Part shown: piece by piece, positions 26,464 to 34,504 of the stretch
Layout: each line of letters opens with the position of its first letter
Numbering within the stretch: position 1 is the first letter of the stretch
Source: Planctomycetota bacterium
GTDB taxonomy: Bacteria > Planctomycetota > Phycisphaerae > Tepidisphaerales > Tepidisphaeraceae
DNA: 43,188 bases
Assembly (NCBI GenBank): GCA_038746835.1
Contig: JBCDKH010000008.1
Coordinates: forward strand, 1 to 43,188
Direction: 5' to 3'
Program-made: the position numbers and the translations under genes
The notes under the pieces: model-generated
What the model was told of the DNA's origin: nothing
Database searches by the model: none
Seen by the model: the letters and a program-made list of their open reading frames with translations, nothing else

Positions 26464-26497
26464 GAGGCAGGGCCATCAACGTGACCCTGCCTCTTTC
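26464..26497 (+). terminator. Rho-independent terminator after the rhodopsin
   Basis: A perfect 9-bp stem, GAGGCAGGG (26464-26472) with CCCTGCCTC (26485-26493), has a 12-base loop and is followed by TTTC. It starts 37 bases after the rhodopsin stop and would separate the light cassette from lpxI. Confidence 0.75.
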
Positions 26498-26532
26498 ATT
26501 GGCGGCGCCGCCGCAGAAGCTCAAGACGTTGA

Positions 26533-27405
26533 TTGTGCTACGGTCCGCCCGCTTTGGACGCTCGGCCACTAGGACTCATCGCGGGCGAGGGAATCTTCCC
26601 GATCCTCGTCGCACGCGGAGCAAAGGCGGCGGGGCGACGCGTGATCTGCGCCGGCTTCGACGGCATGGCCGACCCGAAGCTGGTCGACGAGGTGGACGCC
26701 TACCGGCCCGTCAGCTTCGTCCGGGTCACGTCCTGGACGCGCTTCCTCCGCAAGCACGACGTGGCCGAGGCGATCATGGTCGGCCGGGTGGCGAAGCAGA
26801 ATCTGCACGTCAAGCACGAGATGCTCTGGGCCTTGCGTCAGGTGCCCGACTGGGCGACCTTCTGGGCCTGGTTCACCGAGTTTCGCCATGACCGCCGATC
26901 CGAAACCGTCTTGCTGCGGACCGCACACGAACTTGAAAAGCGCGGGGTGACCCTCATCGACTCCACCACGTTCAACAAAGACCAACTCGCCGACGAAGGC
27001 GTGATGACGCGTCGCTCGCCGTCCGAAACCGAAGCCCGCGCGATCGAACGCGGCTGGCACCTCGGCGGCATGCTGACGCGCGAAGACGTCGGCCAGAGCA
27101 TGGCCGTTCGCGATCGCGACGTCCTGGCGATTGAGGCGACCGAAGGCACCGACGCGATGATCCGCCGCGCCGGCGACCTCTGCCGCGGCGGCGGATGGGT
27201 GCTGCTCAAGCGCGGCAACACGCGTCGCGACCCACGCATGGACGTGCCGACGATCGGGCTCAAGACGATCGAGACCATCAAGGCCGCCGGTGCGTCCTGC
27301 GTCTGCGTCGAGGCGGGACACGTCATGCTCCTGGAACGTGAGAGAGTCCTCGCCGCCGCGAACGAAGCGGGCTTGTGCATCGTCGGTCGCCGAAGCGACG
27401 ACTGA
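26533..27405 (+). CDS. lpxI: UDP-2,3-diacylglucosamine pyrophosphatase LpxI
   Basis: A 290-residue protein of the DUF1009/LpxI family, which hydrolyses UDP-2,3-diacylglucosamine to lipid X and UMP in lipid A synthesis. LpxI is the functional replacement of LpxH in many bacteria. Marks: LGLIAGEGIFPILVARGAKA at the N-terminus, MVGRVAKQNL, VLAIEATEGTDAMIRRAG (around residue 200), DVPTIGLKTIET and VEAGHVMLLERE, all typical. The start is uncertain: in-frame TTG codons occur at 26533 and 26554, and no ATG lies nearby. It implies an LPS-bearing outer membrane. It is separated from the rhodopsin gene by a terminator. Confidence 0.88.
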   Translation: MCYGPPALDARPLGLIAGEGIFPILVARGAKAAGRRVICAGFDGMADPKLVDEVDAYRPVSFVRVTSWTRFLRKHDVAEAIMVGRVAKQNLHVKHEMLWALRQVPDWATFWAWFTEFRHDRRSETVLLRTAHELEKRGVTLIDSTTFNKDQLADEGVMTRRSPSETEARAIERGWHLGGMLTREDVGQSMAVRDRDVLAIEATEGTDAMIRRAGDLCRGGGWVLLKRGNTRRDPRMDVPTIGLKTIETIKAAGASCVCVEAGHVMLLERERVLAAANEAGLCIVGRRSDD

Positions 27406-27420
27406 GCGCATCAGAGCCAG

Positions 27421-27551
27421 AGATCGCGAAGACGCAAAGTCGCGAAGAGTGACGCGAAGAAGAGAAAAGAAGCCGAGAGACTTGCTCTGACCCTGAGCAA
27501 CGCCTGCTCGACCTTCGCGTCTGTCTTCGCGCCTTTGCGTCTTCGCGATCT
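27421..27551. repeat. Imperfect inverted repeat (cgcgaagacgcaaag family) between genes
   Basis: Two 27-base arms, 27421-27447 and 27525-27551, are inverted copies differing at one base. Inside them a second pair of 9-base arms matches exactly (27451-27459 and 27513-27521). A large hairpin of ~130 bases could form in RNA or DNA. The motif of the type 'gcgaagacgcaaag' is a dispersed intergenic repeat I have seen in planctomycetes and other high-GC genomes. No gene is seen inside it. The element lies between lpxI and the gene starting at 27595. Confidence 0.8.
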
Positions 27552-27594
27552 CCGAGACGACAGCCAGAAGGGCGGCCCAACCTATCTTGCCTGT

Positions 27595-28179
27595 GTGAAT
27601 GCCGACGGACTGACGGTTGTGGCCATCCTCTACTGGCTGGCGTTGGCGGGGTGGTTTGGGGCGGTGTTTTTCGTCGTGATGTCCGCAGCGACAGTGCATC
27701 GAACTGTCGAAGAGGCGGACCCGACGCTGCCGACAGTGCTGAGCGTCAACTTAGAAGGCCGGCACGCGGCGTTGCTCGGCGGGCGCATCGTGGGCGATCT
27801 GCTCGGCCGCCTCTGGACGATCGAGCTGCTGGCCATGGTGATGCTGGGCATCGCGACGATCGCAGAGTGGCTGCTGGTCTTCCGCGACGGGCGAGATGTT
27901 CTGCTTCCTGCCGTGCGGACAGTGTTGCTCGCCGCAGCCGCAGGAGCAGCGTGGTACGGCAATCGCGTCCTGCGGGCCCGGGCGGAGCGGCACCGGGCGA
28001 GGTATGTCGAAGTCGCCGACGATCCCGAGGCATCGGAGGAGGCTGCGGGGCAGTTCAATCGTGACCAGGCGGACGCGTCGTCGTTGCTCATGATCGAGCT
28101 GGCGATGCTGGCGGGCGTCGTGCTGTTCGCTGCGATCGGCCTGGGCGTTCCCGCGGCTTCGGTGGTGACGCTGACCTGA
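27595..28179 (+). CDS. Membrane protein, possibly DUF4149-like
   Basis: A 194-residue protein with a GTG start at 27595, chosen because the longer frame would run into the inverted repeat. Four hydrophobic segments are visible: about residues 5-27 (AILYWLALAGWFGAVFFVV), 63-95, 102-120 and 160-188. The loop with NRVLRARAERHRARY is strongly basic. The first segment and general layout resemble DUF4149/TMEM205-like proteins, of unknown function. It is followed by the LOG-family gene 25 bases later on the same strand. Confidence 0.6.
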   Translation: MNADGLTVVAILYWLALAGWFGAVFFVVMSAATVHRTVEEADPTLPTVLSVNLEGRHAALLGGRIVGDLLGRLWTIELLAMVMLGIATIAEWLLVFRDGRDVLLPAVRTVLLAAAAGAAWYGNRVLRARAERHRARYVEVADDPEASEEAAGQFNRDQADASSLLMIELAMLAGVVLFAAIGLGVPAASVVTLT

Positions 28180-28204
28180 CGTGCCGGATACGCTCCGGGC
28201 AATC

Positions 28205-29395
28205 ATGGAGAACACGAACAAGCCACGACGCGGCAAGCCTCGTCGCCCCGTCGAAGGCGATCACTACAACCGCGGCCAACACGGCTCGGCCCCGCCACGA
28301 GATCTTGAGCAGACCGTTGAGTCGGCCGAGCCCAAAATGAGCGTCCGCCGACGCGACCTGCGCGACGTCGTCCGCACGCTCGATGAGCTCTCTGACGAGC
28401 TGCACGAGCTCCCCAACGGCGACCTCGTCGCTCGCATCGTCCGCACGAGCATCAAGCTGCTTCGCGACGAGACCAATCGCGGCGACGTCAAGCTCATCGA
28501 TAACGCCTTCGCCGAACTGCGCTACGCCCTCAAGGTCTTCGCGCCGTATCGCGATACTCGGAAGATCAGCATCTTCGGCAGCGCCCGCACACCTGAGGCT
28601 GACGCTGACTACAAGGCGGCCGAGGCGTTCGGTCGCGACATGGAGCAGAACGGCTGGATGGTCATCACCGGTGCCGGCGGCGGCATCATGGCGGCAGGCC
28701 ACGGCGGGGCGGGCGCGGAGGGCTCCTTCGGCCTGAACATCTCGCTGCCGTTCGAGCAGTCGGCCAACGAGTTCATTCACGGCGATCCGAAGCTGGTCGA
28801 CTTCAAGTACTTCTTCACGCGCAAGCTGATGTTCGTCCGCTCAAGCCACGCGGTCGCACTCTTCCCCGGCGGCTTCGGGACGATGGACGAGGGCTTCGAA
28901 GTGCTGACGCTCATCCAGACCGGCAAGAGTCCGCCGATGCCGCTGGTCATGGTCGACCACGACGGCAGCGACTACTGGTCCGCGTGGCACGACTACGTCA
29001 AGGACCACCTGCTCCGCGATGGCCTGATCAGCGAGCAAGACCTGTCGCTCTACACGCTCACCCAGGACATCCGCGAGGCCGCGGAGCATTGCCGCAAATT
29101 CTACGAGAACTTCCACTCGCTCCGCTACAGCCGCGACCTGATCATTCTGCGGCTCAAGCACAAGGTGACGGATCAGCAGCTCGGCGACATCAAGGAGCGT
29201 TTCGCCGACATCGCCGACCCTGAGATTGCCGAACGGATTGGCGAGCGGGCATGGCGCAGCTGCGGACCTCTGAAGGTCGAGCGGAACGAGAAGAAGCTCC
29301 GGCATCTGCATCGCCTTGTCTTCCCCTTCAACCGCAAAGATCACGGCCGACTCCGACAGATGATCGATCACCTGAACGATCTGCCGCTGGCGTAG
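28205..29395 (+). CDS. LOG-family nucleotide-binding protein
   Basis: A 396-residue protein. A charged N-terminal extension (~120 residues, Lys/Arg-rich with helices) precedes a Rossmann-like LOG domain. The domain shows ISIFGSARTPEADADY, VITGAGGGIMAAGHGGA and the family motif PGGFGTMDE (221-229). LOG proteins hydrolyse nucleotide monophosphates to bases and include cytokinin-activating enzymes and YgdH-type nucleosidases; the true substrate here is unknown. After the domain, a C-terminal ~90 residues follow. The start was set at the ATG at 28205; an in-frame GTG at 28181 is possible. Some databases label this family 'lysine decarboxylase', which is misleading. Confidence 0.85.
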   Translation: MENTNKPRRGKPRRPVEGDHYNRGQHGSAPPRDLEQTVESAEPKMSVRRRDLRDVVRTLDELSDELHELPNGDLVARIVRTSIKLLRDETNRGDVKLIDNAFAELRYALKVFAPYRDTRKISIFGSARTPEADADYKAAEAFGRDMEQNGWMVITGAGGGIMAAGHGGAGAEGSFGLNISLPFEQSANEFIHGDPKLVDFKYFFTRKLMFVRSSHAVALFPGGFGTMDEGFEVLTLIQTGKSPPMPLVMVDHDGSDYWSAWHDYVKDHLLRDGLISEQDLSLYTLTQDIREAAEHCRKFYENFHSLRYSRDLIILRLKHKVTDQQLGDIKERFADIADPEIAERIGERAWRSCGPLKVERNEKKLRHLHRLVFPFNRKDHGRLRQMIDHLNDLPLA

Positions 29396-29419
29396 GGGCA
29401 AGGTCGTTACGCTGATCGC

Positions 29420-30970
29420 GTGACAGAGCGGCAAAGACTCCTCGCGGGCGCTGCCGCGCTGCTTGTGGTGCCGGCGACCATCGCGTTTGCGCTCGCCACA
29501 CGCCACGGTCTCGCACTCGATGGCGATGCAGCGACGTACCTCGACCTCGCCCGATCCATCCGCCTGGGCGACGGCCCGACGCTGACCGGCTTCGGCGCAT
29601 TCGAGCCGACGCCGTCGACGCACTTCCCGCCGCTGTTTCCGGCGTGGCTGGCGGCTGTCGGGACGGCACGGTGGGGCAACTGGTTGCTCCTGATCACGTC
29701 CTGCGTGCTGATGGTGGCTGCCGTCATGCGGACAACAGTGCTGTGGGACATGCGATCATTCACATCCGCCATTGTGGCCCTGATGGCTGCGATCGGAGTG
29801 ACGTGCGTCGCACTGCACCCGGACGCGCAGGCGACCTTCGCGGCCGTGGGGAGCGAGGCGTTGTTCGTACCGTTGATGCTCGGTGCCGTCCTGGCGACGC
29901 TCGCCCGACGGCCGTGGTGGGTCGCTGGTTTGGTTGCGCTGGCTTTACTGACGCGGCACGTCGGGATCGCGCTGCTCGTTCTGCCGATTTTCGCAGCGGA
30001 ACGACGCTGGTGGAGCGTCGGCCTGCTTGCGAGCGCAGCGGCAGCGTTGCCGTACCTGACGTGGCGCTGGTGGGTCGCCTGGCAGGGCGTTCCGCCCGAT
30101 CGCATCGGCCGCTGGCACGGCCTGACTCGGTGGGACCTGGGCGACTCACTCCAGACGTTTGCCCGCTGGATCTTGCCGACGCCTCACGACGTGCCGATCA
30201 ACGGCTTCTGGCTCGCGATGGGCTTCCTTGTCTTCGCCACGTTCGGCTACCTCTGCTGGAGTCGCCGGGAGCTGATTGCTCTAATCGCCGCGTACCTCGC
30301 AGTTGTGCTCGTCGCGAAGGCGACCGTCGACCAACACATTCCGCTCGGTGGTCGGATCTGGTTCCCGCTGCTGTTCCTTCTGCCGATCGCCGTTTCAGCC
30401 AGAACGTTTCACCGCATCGAGCAGCGACGTCGAAAGCGGCAGCGACTGCTCGATGACGGACAGTACGACGATGTCTACGAGTCGCTCACCGCAGACCATG
30501 CTCGCGGCGATGTTGAGCCGTCGAAGCTGGCCAAGCCGTTCCTCAGCATCGTGCTGATGTCGATGATGGCCGCGCTCCTCGGTGGCATCGTCTTCACGCT
30601 GGACCGCTTCCGGCACGGTGCTGGCTACGCGTCTCCCGACTGGACCACCTCCCCGACGCTGGCATGGGTCGAGCAGCAGCCAACGTCGACGACGATCCGC
30701 TCCGACGCCGCTGATTCGATTCATGTCTTGCTTCGCCGGCCCGCGATGTTTTTGCCCAAGAGCCGGTTCGAGACCGCCGGTCGGCCGAACACGCGGCGGT
30801 TTGATCAGCTGCGCGACCTCCGCGGCAGCGGGGCGACGTTCGTCTTTTTCACTTCGGTCGATCGCGACTACTTCGTCACCGCCGAAGACGTCCGACGCCT
30901 CTTGGATGTTGAAGAGGTGGCCCGCTTCGATGACGGCTTCGTCTTGCGCGAAGTCGCCTTCTCCCGCTGA
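29420..30970 (+). CDS. Polytopic membrane protein resembling GT39/ArnT-type glycosyltransferases
   Basis: A 516-residue protein with a GTG start and about ten hydrophobic segments in the first ~380 residues, then a soluble C-terminal part. The first extracytoplasmic loop has DGDAATYLDLARSIRLGDG, and the acidic DGD followed by YLDLARSI resembles the catalytic loop of GT-C (lipid-linked sugar) transferases. The last ~100 residues have a soluble domain ending in FVLREVAFSR. Donor and acceptor are unknown. Its 3' end overlaps the converging nth gene by 103 bases. The call is by architecture, not by strict motif. Confidence 0.65.
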   Translation: MTERQRLLAGAAALLVVPATIAFALATRHGLALDGDAATYLDLARSIRLGDGPTLTGFGAFEPTPSTHFPPLFPAWLAAVGTARWGNWLLLITSCVLMVAAVMRTTVLWDMRSFTSAIVALMAAIGVTCVALHPDAQATFAAVGSEALFVPLMLGAVLATLARRPWWVAGLVALALLTRHVGIALLVLPIFAAERRWWSVGLLASAAAALPYLTWRWWVAWQGVPPDRIGRWHGLTRWDLGDSLQTFARWILPTPHDVPINGFWLAMGFLVFATFGYLCWSRRELIALIAAYLAVVLVAKATVDQHIPLGGRIWFPLLFLLPIAVSARTFHRIEQRRRKRQRLLDDGQYDDVYESLTADHARGDVEPSKLAKPFLSIVLMSMMAALLGGIVFTLDRFRHGAGYASPDWTTSPTLAWVEQQPTSTTIRSDAADSIHVLLRRPAMFLPKSRFETAGRPNTRRFDQLRDLRGSGATFVFFTSVDRDYFVTAEDVRRLLDVEEVARFDDGFVLREVAFSR

Positions 30971-31629
30971 GCGATCACCTTCGGCCCGCTCGGACAGTGG
31001 TCGAACAGCACGCAGATGTCGCACTTGGGCGAACGGCTGTCGCAGATGCGGCGGCCGTGGTGGATGAGCAGGTGGCTGAACATCGCCCACTCCTCCCGCG
31101 GCACGATCTTCATCAGATCGGCCTCGACCTTCACGGCGTCGTCGTGCTTTGACAACGCCAGCCGACGCGAGAGCCGGCCAACGTGCGTGTCGACGGCGAT
31201 GCCGTAGAAGACGCCGATCGCGTCGCCCAGCACGACGTTGGCCGTCTTCCGACCGACGCCGGCCAGTTTCGTCAGCGCCTCCATCGTGTCAGGCACCTCG
31301 CCGTCATAGTGCTCGACCAGGTCCGCCGCCATCGAGCGGATCGACTTGGCCTTCTGGCGGAAGAACCCGCACCTCTTGACCATCGATTCCAGCTCGGCCG
31401 GGTCGCTCTCGGCAAACGCTCGGGCATCGCGATACCGATCGAACAGTGCCGGCGTCGTCAGGTTGACGCGCGCGTCGGTGCACTGGGCCGACAGGATCGT
31501 CGCTACCAGCAGCTGCAGCGGCGTGTCGAAATCAAGACTGCAGCGGGCGTCCGGGTGCTCGGCCTTGAGCACCGGCAGCATCGCAGCGACCCGCTCGCGT
31601 CGCTTCTTAAAGCTCTCGACCGACGGCAC
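30868..31629 (-). CDS. nth: Endonuclease III (DNA glycosylase/AP lyase)
   Basis: A 253-residue base-excision repair enzyme that removes oxidised pyrimidines and cuts at abasic sites. The helix-hairpin-helix LAGVGRKTANVVLGD carries catalytic Lys128, and AVDTHVGRLSRRL carries catalytic Asp147, matching E. coli Lys120/Asp138. The C-terminal [4Fe-4S] ligands are Cys196, Cys203, Cys206 and Cys212 (Cys-x6-Cys-x2-Cys-x5-Cys). A Lys/Arg/Ser/Thr-rich tail of ~40 residues extends beyond the cluster and is encoded inside the antisense overlap with the membrane protein gene at 29420-30970. The catalytic core is complete and the call is secure. Confidence 0.96.
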   Translation of the reverse strand: MPSVESFKKRRERVAAMLPVLKAEHPDARCSLDFDTPLQLLVATILSAQCTDARVNLTTPALFDRYRDARAFAESDPAELESMVKRCGFFRQKAKSIRSMAADLVEHYDGEVPDTMEALTKLAGVGRKTANVVLGDAIGVFYGIAVDTHVGRLSRRLALSKHDDAVKVEADLMKIVPREEWAMFSHLLIHHGRRICDSRSPKCDICVLFDHCPSGPKVIAQREKATSRKTKPSSKRATSSTSKRRRTSSAVTK

Positions 31630-31644
31630 GACAAAACGTAGCCG

Positions 31645-31855
31645 TCACCGTTGCGGCAGCTTCACCGGATCAGCGGTCGAGCCGGGAATCGTGCCGAACA
31701 GACCGGTGAACAGCAGCGTCGCGCCGCGTTCGCCGTAGTCGTCTTCGTCGTAGCCCATCTTGGCAGGCGGAAACTTGATGGGACGGCTGGGGCGATCGTT
31801 CGTCGCGGGCGTCGTCCATGGCTTCTCGCGCGAGGTCGTCGGCATGCTCCGACAT
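31645..31855 (-). pseudogene. Small gene apparently split by a one-base frameshift
   Basis: Two reading frames on the minus strand look like one protein. The first starts MSEHADDLAREAMDDARDER at 31855 and is protein-like for ~25 residues. The other frame continues RPIKFPPAKMGYDEDDYGE and ends GLFGTIPGSTADPVKLPQR. Removing one G from the GGGG run at 31789-31792 (CCCC in the sense strand) would join them into ~69 residues. This is either a sequencing or assembly error or a true disruption. It ends 15 bases before nth on the same strand. Function unknown; I do not recognise the family. The rest of 31630-31988 holds only the repeat at 31887-31977. Confidence 0.45.
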
Positions 31856-31886
31856 CGCATTCAGCCTGTTCCGCAGCAACTCACTC

Positions 31887-31977
31887 CGTCATCCCGAGCG
31901 CAGCCGAGGGACCTCGCCTCGTTCTACATCGGGGAACAGACGAGGTCCTTCGACTCGCTGCGCTCGCTCAGATGACG
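31887..31977. repeat. Dispersed inverted repeat ('cgtcatcccgagcg' family), copy 1
   Basis: The left arm starts CGTCATCCCGAGCGCAGCCG (31887 onward) and continues to GAGGGACCTCG; the right arm (31941-31977) is its imperfect reverse complement, ending in GATGACG. The arms are separated by ~25 bases and could form a long hairpin. A related copy lies at 34505-34607. It lies just beyond the end of pyrD. Confidence 0.85.
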
Positions 31978-31988
31978 GATTGCACGAG

Positions 31989-32957
31989 CTACACGTACGG
32001 CGTTTTCCGCGGCTCGGCCGGCTGATCGTCGGGAAGCTCCAGGGCTCCGACCAGGTCCGATAGCTTGGCCACCTCTTGCCGCTCGCACCACTCGGCCAGG
32101 CCCTTGGCGATCTGCTCGGGCGTCGACGGGTCGACGAATAAGGCCGTCCCGATTGCGACGGCCGAGGCGCCGGCGAGGACAAACTCGGCCGCGTCCATCC
32201 AGGTCTGCACGCCGCCCATGCCGACGATCGGGACGCCGTTGTGGCGGGTGACGTTGCGGTAGACCCGGCTGACGAGGTGGAGCGCGATCGGCTTGATCGC
32301 CGGCCCGCTGAGTCCGCCGGTGACGTTGGCCAGACGCGGCTTTCGTTTGTTCACGTCGACCGTCATCGCCGTGAACGTGTTGACCAGCGTCAACACGTCG
32401 GCCCCACCTTCACACGCCGCCTCGGCCGTCACGCAGATGTCTGGCACGTTCGGCGAGAGCTTCACCATCAGCGGCTTGTCCGGCAGGGCGTCTTTGCAGG
32501 CGCGGGTCAGCTCGCGAAGCAGGTCGGCATCGGTGCCGAAGGTCAGGCCGTCCTTGACGTTCGGGCACGAGACGTTGAGCTCGACGCCCTTCACCGCTGG
32601 CAGGGCGTTCATTGCGCCCACGACCTCGACGTAATCGTCTGTGGCATGTCCGGCGACGTTGACGACGACCGGGCACGGCATCGACTCGATCTGCGGCAGC
32701 TTCTCGGTCTTGAATCGGTCGAGCCCGACGTTGGCCAGGCCGATGGCGTTCATCATGCCGCCGCGGGTTTCGACGATGCGTGCAGGAGCGTTGCCGGGGC
32801 GTTCCTCGCGCGTGACGGACTTGGTGACGAAGCAGCCCAGCTTCGAGAGGTCGGTGAAGTCGGCGTATTCGGGCCCGTAGCCGCAGGTGCCGCTGCAGGT
32901 CATCGTCGGGTTGTCGAGGCGGAGCCCCGCGAGATCGACGGAAAGGTCGGACGTCAC
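31989..32957 (-). CDS. pyrD: Dihydroorotate dehydrogenase, class 1 catalytic subunit
   Basis: A 322-residue enzyme oxidising dihydroorotate to orotate in pyrimidine synthesis. Visible features are the FMN-barrel start LDNPTMTCSGTCGYG, MNAIGLANVGL, ELNVSCPNVKDG (with the Cys expected to act as base in class 1 enzymes), KLSPNVPDI, NTFTAM, GGLSGPAIKP and the phosphate loop PIVGMGGV and ASAVAIGTALF. No membrane-anchor N-terminus is present, so it is the soluble class 1 type. It most resembles the class 1B form, which needs an electron-transfer partner PyrK; no pyrK is visible in the window, so the subclass is inferred. The end lies 12 bases from the dispersed repeat. Confidence 0.93.
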   Translation of the reverse strand: MTSDLSVDLAGLRLDNPTMTCSGTCGYGPEYADFTDLSKLGCFVTKSVTREERPGNAPARIVETRGGMMNAIGLANVGLDRFKTEKLPQIESMPCPVVVNVAGHATDDYVEVVGAMNALPAVKGVELNVSCPNVKDGLTFGTDADLLRELTRACKDALPDKPLMVKLSPNVPDICVTAEAACEGGADVLTLVNTFTAMTVDVNKRKPRLANVTGGLSGPAIKPIALHLVSRVYRNVTRHNGVPIVGMGGVQTWMDAAEFVLAGASAVAIGTALFVDPSTPEQIAKGLAEWCERQEVAKLSDLVGALELPDDQPAEPRKTPYV

Positions 32958-33052
32958 GCGATCAATCTAGCGCGGCATCAAAAGCACGAGCCGCGACGAT
33001 GGTCGCGGCTCGCAGCAGTTCGGGCATCCGCGACTGGCGTCGCGGCGTGGGC

Positions 33053-33280
33053 TTACTTTTTCTTCTTGGCCTTCTTGTCGTCTTCGGCCTCAGGCTTCTT
33101 GACGGTCTTCTTGCCGACGACCAGCTTGCGGTTGGCCGTCTTGGGCAGGCCCAGGACGTACGGATCATCCTTGTCGACCTTGCCGTTGGCGATCAGCTTG
33201 GCGAGGCGCTCGGCCTTGGTGAGGACGTTGCGGTGCCGAGAGAGGCCTCCGGCGGCTTTCAGGCTGGTGTGCAGGCTCAT
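33053..33280 (-). CDS. PVC-group small basic protein
   Basis: A 75-residue, Lys-rich protein. It starts MSLHTSLKAAGGLSRHRNVL, followed by TKAERLAKLIANG and a central VLGLPKT, then a Lys-rich tail that ends KKAKKKK. This pattern is that of a family of small basic proteins found in Planctomycetes, Verrucomicrobia and Chlamydiae (TIGR04137 as I recall). Its role is unknown, perhaps ribosome- or nucleic-acid-associated. It is the best lineage marker in the window. The next gene upstream on the same strand (33311-33643) ends 30 bases before its start. Confidence 0.85.
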   Translation of the reverse strand: MSLHTSLKAAGGLSRHRNVLTKAERLAKLIANGKVDKDDPYVLGLPKTANRKLVVGKKTVKKPEAEDDKKAKKKK

Positions 33281-33310
33281 GGTTTCGGCTCTTTCCTTCG
33301 GGCCGGCACA

Positions 33311-33643
33311 CTAGCGACGTTTCGGGCCGGCTTCCACCGGCAGTTTCCCGCGCCAGACGAGCGACTGGCGATTCAGCGGCTCCAGAGCCTCTTTCCCGCC
33401 GGTCTCGATTCGGCGGGCGACGGAAACGGCCCTCGCCAGCACCTCGTCCGACGCCACGCGGTACGCCGGACCTTTCTTGCGATCGATGTGGTCGTACCAG
33501 CATCCGCCGACGGCGTGGTCGAGGCACACCCGCATGAAGCAGTGGTCGAACCGGATCGGCCAGTCACCCGCTTCGGCGGCGAGCTTCGGCAGACGGTCGC
33601 GCGTCAGGTCGAGCCAGGCCGCTTCCAGGGCAGGGCGATCCAC
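33311..33643 (-). CDS. Conserved hypothetical protein
   Basis: A 110-residue cytoplasmic protein with phrases that look conserved: RFDHCFMRVCLDHAVGGCW, YDHIDRKKGPAYRVAS and DEVLARAVSVARRIETGG. Several His, Cys and Asp residues (DHC, LDH, YDH) could bind a metal. I do not recognise the family. It is divergent from rsmA with 23 bases between starts, and it precedes the small basic protein gene on the same strand. Confidence 0.7.
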   Translation of the reverse strand: MDRPALEAAWLDLTRDRLPKLAAEAGDWPIRFDHCFMRVCLDHAVGGCWYDHIDRKKGPAYRVASDEVLARAVSVARRIETGGKEALEPLNRQSLVWRGKLPVEAGPKRR

Positions 33644-33666
33644 CGCCGACCGTAGCGTGCCGCCCG

Positions 33667-34497
33667 GTGCCGCAGACGAAGCGTGAGATCGAGGCCGTCC
33701 TCCAGCAGGCCGACATGCGGCCGCGGCATCGGTTCGGGCAGAACTTCATGATCGAGCCCGACCTCGTCCGCCTCATCGCCGACGCAGGCCAGATCGAGCC
33801 GGGCGACCGCGTCATCGAGGTCGGCCCGGGCACCGGCACCCTCACGGACGAGCTGCTCGACCGCGGGGCGAAGGTGCTGGCCGTCGAAATCGACCGCGAC
33901 CTCGCTGCAGCAGCACGCGAGCGATTCGGCGATCGCGTCGAGGTCATCGAAGACGACGCGATGGCAGGCAAGCACGAGCTGCACCCGGCCGTCGCCGACG
34001 CTGCAGCTGGCGATGCGAAGCTGGTCGCAAACCTGCCGTACAACATCGCCTCGCCGCTGGTGATCGAGCTTTTGATCGCCGGGTCGCCGCTGCTGGTCTT
34101 CACAGTGCAGAAGGAAGTCGCCGACCGACTCCGGGCGACGCCCGCCGACGGCAAGGCGTACGGGCCGCTGTCGGTGGTGGCCCAGTCGCTGTCGGACGTC
34201 GAGGTCTTGCGCGTCATCCCGCCGACGGCATTTCACCCGAGGCCGACGATCGACTCAGCCCTGGTTCGCCTCCGCCGCCGCGTCCGGGTCGATGGCGACC
34301 TCGCGGCCTTCAGCCGATTCGTCTCTACCCTCTACGGGCAGCGTCGCAAGTCGATTCGCAATCCGCTCAAGGCGATCGTCGGCGATCGCGTCGACGACGT
34401 GCTGACGTCGGCAGGACTCACCGGCTCCGAACGCGCCGGCGAACTCGGCCCCGAAATCGTCCGCCTCCTGCACAAGGTCGCTCAGCCGCTGCACTAG
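33667..34497 (+). CDS. rsmA: 16S rRNA (adenine1518/1519-N6)-dimethyltransferase
   Basis: A 276-residue KsgA/RsmA enzyme that dimethylates two adjacent adenines in helix 45 of 16S rRNA late in 30S assembly. It starts with GTG. Marks: HRFGQNFMIEPDLV near residue 21, S-adenosylmethionine motif VGPGTG (52-57), acidic VEIDRDL, and the catalytic NLPY (122-125) in ANLPYNIASP. The C-terminal domain has VIPPTAFHPRPTIDS and YGQRRKSIRNPLK. The gene is complete and the call is secure. It is followed by an inverted repeat that could terminate it. Confidence 0.96.
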   Translation: MPQTKREIEAVLQQADMRPRHRFGQNFMIEPDLVRLIADAGQIEPGDRVIEVGPGTGTLTDELLDRGAKVLAVEIDRDLAAAARERFGDRVEVIEDDAMAGKHELHPAVADAAAGDAKLVANLPYNIASPLVIELLIAGSPLLVFTVQKEVADRLRATPADGKAYGPLSVVAQSLSDVEVLRVIPPTAFHPRPTIDSALVRLRRRVRVDGDLAAFSRFVSTLYGQRRKSIRNPLKAIVGDRVDDVLTSAGLTGSERAGELGPEIVRLLHKVAQPLH

Positions 34498-34504
34498 CTG
34501 TGAC

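Noticed and set aside
27421-27551. CRISPR array from repeated 'cgcgaag' words
   Set aside because: The words form a nested inverted repeat, not regularly spaced direct repeats with spacers.
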